A DNA stretch of 64,000 nucleotides from an uncultured Devosia sp. Its GTDB lineage: Bacteria; Pseudomonadota; Alphaproteobacteria; Rhizobiales; Devosiaceae. Position 1 is the stretch's first letter. Each line of letters opens with the position of its first letter. The stretch spans positions 1,184,001-1,248,000 of the forward strand of contig NZ_CAUQDV010000001.1 of NCBI RefSeq assembly GCF_963517015.1. Reading direction: 5' to 3'. This document shows positions 36,060 through 44,213 of this stretch, one piece after another. Made by a program: the position numbers and the translations under genes. The notes beneath the pieces were generated by a model. That model was not told the origin of the DNA, searched no databases, and saw nothing but the letters and a program-made list of their open reading frames with translations.

Positions 36060-37535
36060 ATGACTGACCTCACTGCAGGTCGTCTCGCATCGACCATGCG
36101 GGACGACACAAAACTTTCTTCGGCCAACCGCCTGGTAATCACCCTCCTGTTGGTTTCCGGCTTCGTGGTCATCCTCAACGAGACCGTCATGGGCGTGGCA
36201 GTACCGCACCTCATGGCCGACCTTCAGATTTCCGCCGGTACTGCCCAGTGGCTCACGACGGCGTTCCTGCTCACGATGGCAATCGTCATCCCCATCACTG
36301 GGTACTTGCTGCAGCGCTTCAGCACTCGCAGCGTGTTCATGCTTGCGATGTCATCTTTCAGCCTTGGGACACTGATCTGCGCCCTGGCCCCTGGGTTTGA
36401 GGTACTCGTCGCCGGTCGTGTCGTACAAGCCATGGGCACGGCAATTATGCTGCCGCTACTCATGACCACGGTCATGAGCCTGGTGCCACCTGCGTCTCGT
36501 GGTCTGGTGATGGGCAACATTTCCATCGTTATCTCGGTGGCCCCTGCCATCGGTCCGACAGTATCGGGCTTGATCCTGAGCGCACTCGATTGGCGTTGGA
36601 TGTTCTGGTTGGTCCTGCCGATCGGTATTGCATCGCTGCTTCTCGGCATGTCCCGCATCAGGAACGTTTCCGAACCCAAACCAACCCCATTGGACATTGT
36701 GTCGGTTGTGCTGTCCATTTTCGGCTTCGGTGGTCTCGTATATGGCCTGAGCAGTCTAGGCGAAGCCGCCAACCACCCTGGTCCGGTTCCAGCCTGGGTG
36801 CCATTGGTCATCGGTGTTGTAGCATTGATCCTGTTCGTGCTGCGCCAGACCCGACTCCAACGTAACGACAAGGCGCTGCTCGATCTGCGGACACTCAAGT
36901 CGCTTAATTTCACCATGTCGGTGGTGATGCTCGGAGTGAGTATGATGGCCCTATTCGGCACCATTATCCTGCTGCCGCTCTATACGCAGACAGTGCTGGG
37001 CCTCAACGTGCTTCAAACCGGTTTGATGCTTCTGCCTGGTGGCTTGGTGATGGGCTTGATGGCGCCACTTGTGGGCCGGCTCTATGACAAGCACGGCCCT
37101 TCACCGCTGATCATCCCTGGTTCCTTGATCGTTACTGCGGCACTTTGGTCTCTGACCACACTAGACGCCGCAACGAACCTTGCCCTCACCATCGGTGTGC
37201 ACGTTGTTCTCAATATCGGTCTAGCCCTTATCTTCACCCCGCTTTTTTCGGCAGGTTTGGGGTCGCTTCCGTCACGCCTTTACAGCCACGGCAGCGCGAT
37301 CATCTCTACCATCCAGCAAGTGGCTGGTGCTGCCGGCACGGCATTGTTCATCGCCGTCATGACCTCGCAATCAGCAGCCTTGACCTTGGCCGGAGAGGCT
37401 ATCATCCCCGCTACCCTTTCCGGCATCCGTACCGCTTTCTACTGCGGTGCCGCAATCTCGGCGCTTGCGGTGGTGGCATCGCTCTTTGTAAGGCGTCCGC
37501 CGGAAAACGGCGACCGACCTGTTGGCATCCACTGA
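36060..37535 (+). CDS. MFS drug efflux transporter, DHA2 (14 TM) family
   Basis: A 491-aa exporter of the EmrB/QacA family. It has about 14 membrane segments, the N-terminal NETVMGVAVPHLMADLQISAGTAQWLTTAF and the loop motif ALDWRWMFWLVLPIG. It lies 71 bases after the NmrA-like gene in the same direction, and is likely under the TetR repressor. Confidence 0.92.
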   Translation: MTDLTAGRLASTMRDDTKLSSANRLVITLLLVSGFVVILNETVMGVAVPHLMADLQISAGTAQWLTTAFLLTMAIVIPITGYLLQRFSTRSVFMLAMSSFSLGTLICALAPGFEVLVAGRVVQAMGTAIMLPLLMTTVMSLVPPASRGLVMGNISIVISVAPAIGPTVSGLILSALDWRWMFWLVLPIGIASLLLGMSRIRNVSEPKPTPLDIVSVVLSIFGFGGLVYGLSSLGEAANHPGPVPAWVPLVIGVVALILFVLRQTRLQRNDKALLDLRTLKSLNFTMSVVMLGVSMMALFGTIILLPLYTQTVLGLNVLQTGLMLLPGGLVMGLMAPLVGRLYDKHGPSPLIIPGSLIVTAALWSLTTLDAATNLALTIGVHVVLNIGLALIFTPLFSAGLGSLPSRLYSHGSAIISTIQQVAGAAGTALFIAVMTSQSAALTLAGEAIIPATLSGIRTAFYCGAAISALAVVASLFVRRPPENGDRPVGIH

Positions 37536-37607
37536 CTTCATTTCGGGCAGAGACCGTTTCTGCTCCTGCTCGAATCCTTCCCATGACGTAACCTGAAGAG
37601 GCTGCCG

Positions 37608-37702
37608 ATGACATTGCCGTTGTCAGTACTTGACCTTGCCCCGATCAACGAAAAAGGAACGGCGTCAGAAGCAATCGCTTCGAGCGTGGCACTGGCCAAG
37701 GC
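37608..37702 (+). pseudogene. 5' stump of an LLM-class flavin monooxygenase gene
   Basis: Starts ATG at 37608: MTLPLSVLDLAPINEKGTAS followed by EAIASSVALAKAVD. This is the standard N-terminus of luciferase-like flavin oxidoreductases (PLSVLDLAPI ... LA). After 32 residues the frame enters the IS21-family end and stops at about 37742. The remaining ~300 codons are absent from the window. Confidence 0.8.
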
Positions 37703-37785
37703 TGTTGATTGTCGCTTGGAACTGACCCGGGGTTGTCATTGAGAAGTGACCCGCCTGCAGATAGTTTCCCGCGGTGCGGGGATGG

Positions 37786-38565
37786 TCAAGTGGCAGGCTT
37801 TTCCTTTCGTGTTTTTGGGGCTGCGGCGCTCGCCCGGAAGCGGAAGCTGTCATTGCCGGTTTCCAGGATATGGCAGTGATGGGTGAGCCGATCGAGCAGC
37901 GCCGTCGTCATCTTGGCGTCGCCGAACACGCCGGCCCACTCGCTGAAGCTGAGGTTGGTGGTGATGATGACGCTGGTCTGCTCGTAGAGCTTGCTGAGCA
38001 GATGGAACAGCAGCGCCCCGCCTGACGGGCTGAACGGCAGATAGCCCAGCTCGTCGAGGATGATGAGGTCGAGCCGCAGCAGGCGATCGGCAAGCTGGCC
38101 CGCCTTGTTGGCGGCCTTTTCCTGCTCGAGTGCATTGACCAGATCGACGGTGGCGAAGAAGCGGACCTTCTTGTGGTGGTGGCGGACCGCCTGGACGCCG
38201 AGCGCTGTAGCGATATGGGTCTTGCCGGTTCCAGGACCACCGATCAGCACCACATTGTCAGCGCCTTCCATGAAGCTGCCGCGGTGCAGTTGCTGGACCG
38301 ACGCCTCATTGATCTCGCTGGAGGCAAAGTCGAAGCCGGTCAGATCCTTATAGGCGGGGAAGCGAGCCCCTTTGAGGTGATAGGCGATGGACCTGACCTC
38401 CCGCTCGGCAAGTTCGGCCTTGAGCAGTTGAGACAGGATTGGCACGGCCGTATTGAAGGCGGGCGCACCCTGTTCGATCAGCTCGTCTACGGCCTGGGCC
38501 ATGCCATACATCTTGAGGCTACGGAGCATGACCACCACAGCGGCACTGGCGGGATCATGACGCAT
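37786..38565 (-). CDS. istB: IS21 helper ATPase IstB
   Basis: A 259-aa AAA+ ATPase related to DnaC. Walker A is GGPGTGKTHIA, Walker B LIILDELGYLPF, and the sensor region is VIITTNLSFSEWAGVFGD. It helps IstA choose target DNA. MRHDPASAAVVVML is taken as the start, overlapping the istA end; GTG or ATG codons 9 and 18 bases upstream are alternatives. Confidence 0.93.
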   Translation of the reverse strand: MRHDPASAAVVVMLRSLKMYGMAQAVDELIEQGAPAFNTAVPILSQLLKAELAEREVRSIAYHLKGARFPAYKDLTGFDFASSEINEASVQQLHRGSFMEGADNVVLIGGPGTGKTHIATALGVQAVRHHHKKVRFFATVDLVNALEQEKAANKAGQLADRLLRLDLIILDELGYLPFSPSGGALLFHLLSKLYEQTSVIITTNLSFSEWAGVFGDAKMTTALLDRLTHHCHILETGNDSFRFRASAAAPKTRKEKPAT

Positions 38566-40081
38566 GGCGAACATCCTTGCCACGCAGCGTGTCGTAGCGG
38601 GCGACGTTGGCTTTGGGCTCCTGGCGTAGGGTCAGCGCCTGGGGCGCATCGATCAACTCAACTCCAGTCTCTTTGCCATCGACCAGGCGATGCAGAAGAT
38701 TGAGGATATGGGTCTTGGTCGGAACGCCCGCTTCGAGCGCGACCTCGACGGCACACAGAACCGCCTGCTCGTCATGGTGCAGGACCAGAGCCAGGATCTC
38801 AACCATCTCCCGATCGCCACCCGCTCGCTTGAGCAGCAGCCCCTGCAACCGGCGGAACGCCTCTGGCAGATCAAGGAACGGCGCTCCATTGCGCAGCGCG
38901 CCAGGCTTGCGCTGGATCACCGCCAGATAGTGCCGCCAGTCATAGACTGTGCGCCCTGGCTGGTGATGGGACCGATCGATGATGCGCGCGTGCTCGCACA
39001 GGATCTGACCCTCGGCCACCACGACGATCCGCTCAGGGTAGATCCGCAGACTGACCGGGCGGTTCGCGAACGAGGCCGGCACGCTGTAGCGGTTGCGCTC
39101 GAAGTGCACGAGGCACGTCGGGGTCACGCGCTTGGTCTGTTCGACGAAGCCGTCAAAGGGTCGTCCCAGAGCCATCAGGCTTGCAACCTCGCCGGCATGC
39201 GCATTCGCCACACTGCCCGGAACGACGCCATGCACGATCTGGCCCCATTGGGCGATGCACTGCTCTTCGAGCCAGGCGTTCAAGCCATCGAGGTCGGAGA
39301 AGTTGGGCAGTGGTTGCCATAGGCGCCGACGGGCATCCTGCACGTTCTTCTCGATCTGTCCTTTCTCCCATCCCGATGCCGGATTGCAGAACTCGGGCTC
39401 GAACAGATAATGGCTCGCCATCGCCGCGAACCGGGCGTTGACCTGCCGGGCCTTGCCAGAGCCGATCCGATCGACTGCGGTCTTCATGTTATCGAAGATA
39501 CCGCGACGGGGAACGCCACCCAAAACCCGGAACGCCTGCGTCATGGCATCGAACAGCATCTCATGGGTCTGCAATGGATAGGCCCGAACGATAAACGCCC
39601 GGCTGTGCGACAGCTTGGTATGGGCCACCTGCAGCTTGGTGCGCTCGCCACCCAGGATAGCCCAGTCTTCACTCCAGTCGAACTGGAAGGCCTCGCCTGG
39701 TCCGAACACCAGAGGCACGAAGGTGCCACGCCCGCTGGTCTGCTGCTCACGCTGCCGTTCGCCCTTCCAGGCTCGCACGAACGCTGCGACCCGCTCATAG
39801 GAACCTACATAGCCCAGCACCACCAGATCGGCATGCATTTGCTTGGCCGTGCGCCGCTGCTTGCGCGATTTACCCGCTTCCACCCGCAGCCAGTCGGAGA
39901 GCTTCTGCGCAAAAGCGTCCAGCTTGCTGGGCCGTGCAGGAACCCTGAACTTGGGCTCCACCGTGTCGGTTCGCAGATACTTGCGGATGGTATTGCGGGA
40001 CAATCCCGTGCGTCGCTCAATCTCGCGGATCGGTATCCCCTCACGGAAATGCCAGCGCCGGATTACGCTCAATAACGCCAT
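38555..40081 (-). CDS. istA: IS21 transposase IstA
   Basis: A 508-aa DDE transposase. The N-terminal HTH (HFREGIPIREIERRTGLSRN) precedes the catalytic core with Asp in FQFDWSEDW, Asp in GIFDNMKTAVD and Glu in WEKGQIEKNV. The frame is intact, so the element may still be active. Confidence 0.93.
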   Translation of the reverse strand: MALLSVIRRWHFREGIPIREIERRTGLSRNTIRKYLRTDTVEPKFRVPARPSKLDAFAQKLSDWLRVEAGKSRKQRRTAKQMHADLVVLGYVGSYERVAAFVRAWKGERQREQQTSGRGTFVPLVFGPGEAFQFDWSEDWAILGGERTKLQVAHTKLSHSRAFIVRAYPLQTHEMLFDAMTQAFRVLGGVPRRGIFDNMKTAVDRIGSGKARQVNARFAAMASHYLFEPEFCNPASGWEKGQIEKNVQDARRRLWQPLPNFSDLDGLNAWLEEQCIAQWGQIVHGVVPGSVANAHAGEVASLMALGRPFDGFVEQTKRVTPTCLVHFERNRYSVPASFANRPVSLRIYPERIVVVAEGQILCEHARIIDRSHHQPGRTVYDWRHYLAVIQRKPGALRNGAPFLDLPEAFRRLQGLLLKRAGGDREMVEILALVLHHDEQAVLCAVEVALEAGVPTKTHILNLLHRLVDGKETGVELIDAPQALTLRQEPKANVARYDTLRGKDVRHAS

Positions 40082-40192
40082 GTCGATCACTCCAATGTCC
40101 CCCGACCAGCAGCCAGGGGACGATCAAAACATGGGTCAAATCTCAGTGAAAACTTATGCCCTCAAAGGGTCAGATCTCGGTGGCAATCAACA

Positions 40193-40365
40193 CCCTTGCC
40201 GCCCCTCTCGTATCGATACTGCCATAGTGCACCGGTCGCTCCGGTCCGGAGACGGAGCCCGCGCGCACGACTGTCGCTGATCTCGGTCTGCTTGGCGCCC
40301 GGAACGGATTCGGCGATGGCCTTCGCCACGGTACGGGCATTGATATCGAGTGTGGGCACTGGCAA
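40193..40365 (-). pseudogene. 5' stump of a tyrosine-type integrase gene
   Basis: Reads PVPTLDINARTVAKAIAE, then SVPGAKQTEISDSRARGLRL and GALWQYRYERGGK before entering the IS21-family end. This is the N-terminal arm-binding region of tyrosine integrases of the P4/DUF4102 kind. It points away from the tRNA fragment at 40500. The catalytic part is missing from the window. The start is a GTG (40359) or TTG (40365). Confidence 0.75.
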
Positions 40366-40499
40366 AACCGCTAGGACGGGATTAGGACGGGATCACCACA
40401 CGACAGTAGGACGGGTCCGGCAAGCCGGAAACACTGCCATCCTTAACAGAACCGGGCGTTTCCGAGGGTTTTGTTTCTCGATGGGGAAAGCAAAATGCT

Positions 40500-40556
40500 T
40501 GCACATACGGAATCATAATCCGTGTGTCCCCAGTTCAAATCTGGGCTTCGCTACCA
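40500..40556 (+). other. 3' part of an elongator tRNA-Met gene (probable attachment site)
   Basis: Anticodon stem ACGGA/TCCGT with loop ATCATAA (anticodon CAT), variable loop GTGTC, T arm CCCAG-TTCAAAT-CTGGG, then CTTCGCT-ACCA. The 5' acceptor strand (expected AGCGAAG or similar) and most of the D arm are absent upstream, so it is not a working tRNA. This is what integration of a tRNA-targeting element leaves at its far end. Confidence 0.8.
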
Positions 40557-40560
40557 TTCA

Positions 40561-40587
40561 AACCCCCGGGTAACCGGGGGTTTTTTG
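40561..40587 (+). terminator. rho-independent terminator after the tRNA fragment
   Basis: AACCCCCGG and CCGGGGGTT pair around a 4-base loop, followed by TTTT. Its position directly after CCA suggests it is the original terminator of the tRNA-Met gene. Confidence 0.85.
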
Positions 40588-40792
40588 TTTTCTGGCATAT
40601 CCGATACCACCTTGGGCGCTCAGTGCTTTGGGCATTCAAGATCACCTTGGCTTCAGCCTCAAACCCTGTCGGCTGCGTTCGACGACATTTTAGTGTGGCG
40701 GTTAGGGAGTTTGAAAGCACAGTGGCAATCTCGGAGTTGCAGAGCAACAACAGTAATCTCCACGCAAGGCTTTCACGGCACGATCTGCGCAG

Positions 40793-42676
40793 GTGATCGG
40801 GGTTTGTGCGGTGAAGTCTCCATTCTTCTTCAGGGTGTCCAGGGATGTTCTGCTGATCGGTGCCGTGGTGATGGCCTTTTTCGGGCTGTTGCTCTGGAGC
40901 GAGCTGGATTCGTGGCGCTCCGAAGTTCGCCAGATCCAGGATGATGCGCTCAGTTCGGCAATGTCGTTGGCCCAGCATGCGGATGATACGGTGGCGCTGG
41001 CGACGGCGCCTGTCGTTGCGCTGGTCGCGACACTGGAATTCCACGATTTGACCGGCGAGGGGGTGGAAGAGGCCCGTGATCTTGTCAGGCAGGTGGAGCG
41101 CGAGACACCCCGCATCCAGGACCTTCTGGTCTTCGATGAGAACGGCCGACTTCTGGCCAGTTCGACCCCGCAGCTGATCCAGAAGGGTAGCGCGACGGAT
41201 CAGGCATTCTTCATCGCGCATCAGTCATCGCCGGATCGGGCGCCGCTCCTGGGTGATCCGTTCATCAACATTGCCACGAATGAATGGGCCATCCCCGTTT
41301 CGATGCGGGTGGACCATGCCGATGGCAGCTTCGCCGGCGTGGTGCTCGCAACGGTCGATACTCGTTATTTCTCCAATTTCTACAGGTCGCTGCAGAGTGG
41401 CGAGCATAGCGCCACTGCGCTGATCCGGGACGATGGATTGCTTCTGGCCCGGTCGCCTTCGGATCATGAGACGGTTGGCAGAAACATGTCGGGCACGCCG
41501 CTCTTTACCGAGCATCTTCGCTCGACCGACAGCGGCACCTATGAATACACCTCGCCAATCGATGATGTGCAGCGGATCGGTGGCTACTACCGCAATCCCG
41601 GCAGCGGACTTGTGGTGCTATGTGCGGTCTCGTTCCAGGAAGCCATGGCGCGCTGGATTTCCGAGGCGCAATATCGCTGGGCGTCCATCGCCGTGCTGCT
41701 GATCGTGGGGATAGCCCTGGCGATCCGCCTCGGTCAGCAAAACCGGCGTCAAAAGGAAAGCGATCAGATCCTGGCGCGGCGTGAGTGGGAATTCCGTGTT
41801 CTTGCCGAAGGTACCCATGACATGGTGGGGCGGGCCGATGTGAACGGAATTTTCCAGTATGTCTCGCCAGCCTCAACGAAGGTCCTGGGTATCGAGCCAG
41901 AAAATCTGGTCGGTCGAAACCCGCTCGACTTCGTGCTTGAGGAGGATATTCCCGACGTCATGGCCGCAATCGAGCGGCTGGAAGAGTCCGACAGTATCCT
42001 GTTCGAATATCGCCGTATCGACGCCGGCCCGATGCCGGTCTGGCTGGAGACGGCCGTCAGCCGTCTGCCGCAGTCTGATACTGCCGAATTCAACGGCTTC
42101 GTTTCGGTAACCCGCGACATCACACAGCGCAAGACGCTGGAAGCCGTGCTGGCGGAGATGGCGGTGACCGACTGGTTGACCGGCCTGCCCAACAGGCGCG
42201 CATTTGATCAGAGGCTGAACCAGGAAATCCTGCGCAGCCGCCGCACAGGCGAGGCAATTTCGCTGATCATGGTCGACATCGACCGGTTCAAACTCTTTAA
42301 CGATACCTACGGTCATGATGGTGGTGACGCTTGCCTTCGCCGCGTGGCGCAGGCCCTGAAAAGTGCCGCCCGGCGCCCGGCCGATTTTGTGGCGCGCTAT
42401 GGCGGCGAGGAATTTGCGGTGGTGTTGCCGGATACCGATGCCAATGGAGCCGCCGATGTTGCGGAACAGATGCGGAGGGCCGTAGCCGCGCTCGGTATCG
42501 TTCACAGTGAAAACCTGCCCTGGAGGCATGTCACGATCAGCCTTGGCATTTCGACCAGTGCCTCGGGCAGAGCCAGCGCAGACGAGATGATCCACGGCGC
42601 TGACAGCCAACTCTATGCAGCCAAGCGGAGCGGCCGAAACCGGGCCGCTCTAGCGCTGCGCGACGCGGCCGCCTGA
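40793..42676 (+). CDS. membrane sensor diguanylate cyclase (Cache-PAS-GGDEF)
   Basis: A 627-aa protein. TM1 (VLLIGAVVMAFFGLLLW), a periplasmic double-Cache-like domain (~45-290), TM2 (ASIAVLLIVGIALAIRLG), a PAS domain (~330-445, VLAEGTHDMVGRADVNGIFQ) and a GGDEF domain with RYGGEEFAVVLP. The inhibitory I-site RPAD lies five residues before GGEEF. It makes c-di-GMP in response to an outside signal. Start GTG 40793, or GTG 40811. Confidence 0.92.
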   Translation: MIGVCAVKSPFFFRVSRDVLLIGAVVMAFFGLLLWSELDSWRSEVRQIQDDALSSAMSLAQHADDTVALATAPVVALVATLEFHDLTGEGVEEARDLVRQVERETPRIQDLLVFDENGRLLASSTPQLIQKGSATDQAFFIAHQSSPDRAPLLGDPFINIATNEWAIPVSMRVDHADGSFAGVVLATVDTRYFSNFYRSLQSGEHSATALIRDDGLLLARSPSDHETVGRNMSGTPLFTEHLRSTDSGTYEYTSPIDDVQRIGGYYRNPGSGLVVLCAVSFQEAMARWISEAQYRWASIAVLLIVGIALAIRLGQQNRRQKESDQILARREWEFRVLAEGTHDMVGRADVNGIFQYVSPASTKVLGIEPENLVGRNPLDFVLEEDIPDVMAAIERLEESDSILFEYRRIDAGPMPVWLETAVSRLPQSDTAEFNGFVSVTRDITQRKTLEAVLAEMAVTDWLTGLPNRRAFDQRLNQEILRSRRTGEAISLIMVDIDRFKLFNDTYGHDGGDACLRRVAQALKSAARRPADFVARYGGEEFAVVLPDTDANGAADVAEQMRRAVAALGIVHSENLPWRHVTISLGISTSASGRASADEMIHGADSQLYAAKRSGRNRAALALRDAAA

Positions 42677-42745
42677 GGCTTCGGCCCCGTCATCAAACTC
42701 GATTCCGAATGTTATTTGCCTGTCATAGTCACCCGGTATGACGAC

Positions 42746-42763
42746 GTTGCACGCGCGTGCAAC
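42746..42763. promoter_or_regulatory. LacI-type operator, 18-bp perfect palindrome
   Basis: GTTGCACGC and GCGTGCAAC are exact complements with a central CG, the usual form of LacI/GalR-family sites. It lies 31 bases upstream of the binding-protein start. The LacI gene at 48874 in the same operon is the probable ligand. Confidence 0.75.
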
Positions 42764-42793
42764 AGTTTTCATCGGACGTTTTTCGGGGTTCAC

Positions 42794-44149
42794 ATGACCA
42801 TTCTCAAGACGACGAAATTGCTGGCCCTGGCGGCCGCTTTGCTGTCGACCACCAATCTTGCCGCGCATGCGGAAGACCACACCATCACCGTCTGGTCCGG
42901 CGGCACGGGCGACACCAGCAGCTACCGCTGGGACAATATCATCATGGCTGCCGACATTCTGGAGCGCGAGGCCGCGATCCGCGGTGAGGAGCTCAACATT
43001 ACCGTCGAGCACCAGGAATGGACCGGCTGGGACGATTTCAAGCAGGCCGTGACGCTGGCTGCCGAAGCCGGCAATGCACCCAACATCATCGTTTCGGGCC
43101 ATGAAGACATCGGTCCGTGGTCGCAATCGGGCCTGCTGCGCCCGGTCGAAGACTATGTCGATTTCGATGCCTGGCCGCTCAACCAGATCTATCCGAACCT
43201 GGTCGACATCGCCAGCTACGATGGCGTCGTCTGGGGCGTGCCGCAGGATGCCGAAAGCCGTCCGTTCTATTATTCGCGCAAGAACCTGGCTGCCATCGGC
43301 TGGACCGAAGAGCAGATCGAGTCGCTGCCGGCCCGCGTCGAGAGCGGCGAATATACGCTCTACAACATGCTCGACGATGCCAAGAAAATGCAGGACGAGG
43401 GCGTGGTTGCCGAGGGCAAGGGCTTCGTGCCGCGTCCGTCCAACGGCACTGACTACTGGCAGTTCTATGTCAGCTTCGGCGGCGAAATGCTCGATGCGGA
43501 AACCGGCAAGCTGGTGCTCGACAAGCAGGCCATGACCGACATGTACCAGTTCTTCGTCGACGCCGTGGCCAAGGGCGTGACGCCCGCAACCCATATCGGT
43601 TCGACCTGGGACAGCTTCCATGAAACCGTCGCCAATGACCAGGCCGGCTTCTGGCATGCCGGTACCTGGACGGTTTCGGAATGGCAGACCAAGTGGGGCC
43701 TCGAGGATTTCTTCGGCCAGATGCAGTATAGCCTGATCCCGGCCGGCAACGAGAATGGCAAGGCCAATACGCTCAGCCATCCGCTGGTGTACCTGCTGTC
43801 CAACACCGGCACCGATGACGAAGCCGCTATCGCTGCCGAGTTGATCTCCATCGCTTCCGAGCCGCGTTTCAGTGCGCTGCATGCCGTGAAGTCCGGCAAG
43901 GTTGCACTCAGCGACGCACAGGCCAGCATCCCGCTTTTTGCCAATGACCGCTGGGCCGGCATCGCCACCACCGAACTGCTGCCGCATGCCGTCGCCATCC
44001 CGAACGACGTCGATTTCGGACCCTATTGGAACGCCATGTTCAAGGGTCTCGAAGCCAGCTGGACCGGCACGGTCTCGGTCGAAGAGGCGGTCAATACGCT
44101 GGAATCCGAAGTGACGGCCGCCCTGGGCGACAAGATCATCGTCCGCTAA
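42794..44149 (+). CDS. sugar-type ABC binding protein (family 1)
   Basis: A 451-aa periplasmic protein with signal peptide (LLALAAALLSTTNLAAHAE). ITVWSGG begins the mature part; later VVWGVPQDAESRPFYYSRK and QAGFWHAGTWTVSEW match family-1 carbohydrate/glycerophosphodiester binding proteins. The downstream phosphodiesterase and phosphatase genes suggest a phosphodiester ligand. Confidence 0.9.
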   Translation: MTILKTTKLLALAAALLSTTNLAAHAEDHTITVWSGGTGDTSSYRWDNIIMAADILEREAAIRGEELNITVEHQEWTGWDDFKQAVTLAAEAGNAPNIIVSGHEDIGPWSQSGLLRPVEDYVDFDAWPLNQIYPNLVDIASYDGVVWGVPQDAESRPFYYSRKNLAAIGWTEEQIESLPARVESGEYTLYNMLDDAKKMQDEGVVAEGKGFVPRPSNGTDYWQFYVSFGGEMLDAETGKLVLDKQAMTDMYQFFVDAVAKGVTPATHIGSTWDSFHETVANDQAGFWHAGTWTVSEWQTKWGLEDFFGQMQYSLIPAGNENGKANTLSHPLVYLLSNTGTDDEAAIAAELISIASEPRFSALHAVKSGKVALSDAQASIPLFANDRWAGIATTELLPHAVAIPNDVDFGPYWNAMFKGLEASWTGTVSVEEAVNTLESEVTAALGDKIIVR

Positions 44150-44157
44150 GACCCACA

Positions 44158-44194
44158 GCCGTCCGGATGCCTTCTCCCTGGGCGTCCGGACGGC
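44158..44194 (+). promoter_or_regulatory. mRNA hairpin between binding-protein and permease genes
   Basis: GCCGTCCGGA and TCCGGACGGC are a perfect 10-bp stem around a 17-base loop, not followed by a T-run. Likely a 3' stabiliser or partial terminator that keeps binding-protein mRNA in excess. Confidence 0.65.
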
Positions 44195-44213
44195 CCTATC
44201 TGGATTGACCATC

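Larger units (their letters stand above)
37703..40192. mobile_element. IS21-family insertion sequence
   Basis: About 2.49 kb with istA and istB in one direction. Ends read TGTTGATTG ... CTGACCC (37703-37728) and, inverted, the same flanking bases at 40167-40192. A second internal pair (ending GAAGTGACCC at left, GATTTGACCC inverted at right) gives the multiple terminal repeats typical of IS21. No direct target repeat is visible: GCCAAGGC on the left, CCCTTGCC on the right. Confidence 0.9.

Noticed and set aside
37703..37742. C-terminal tail of the flavin monooxygenase fragment inside the insertion sequence
   Set aside because: These codons come from the element's terminal repeat, not from the original gene.
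40440..40556. Complete tRNA-Met gene
   Set aside because: No 5' acceptor strand complementary to CTTCGCT and no normal D arm can be found upstream; only the 3' part is present.
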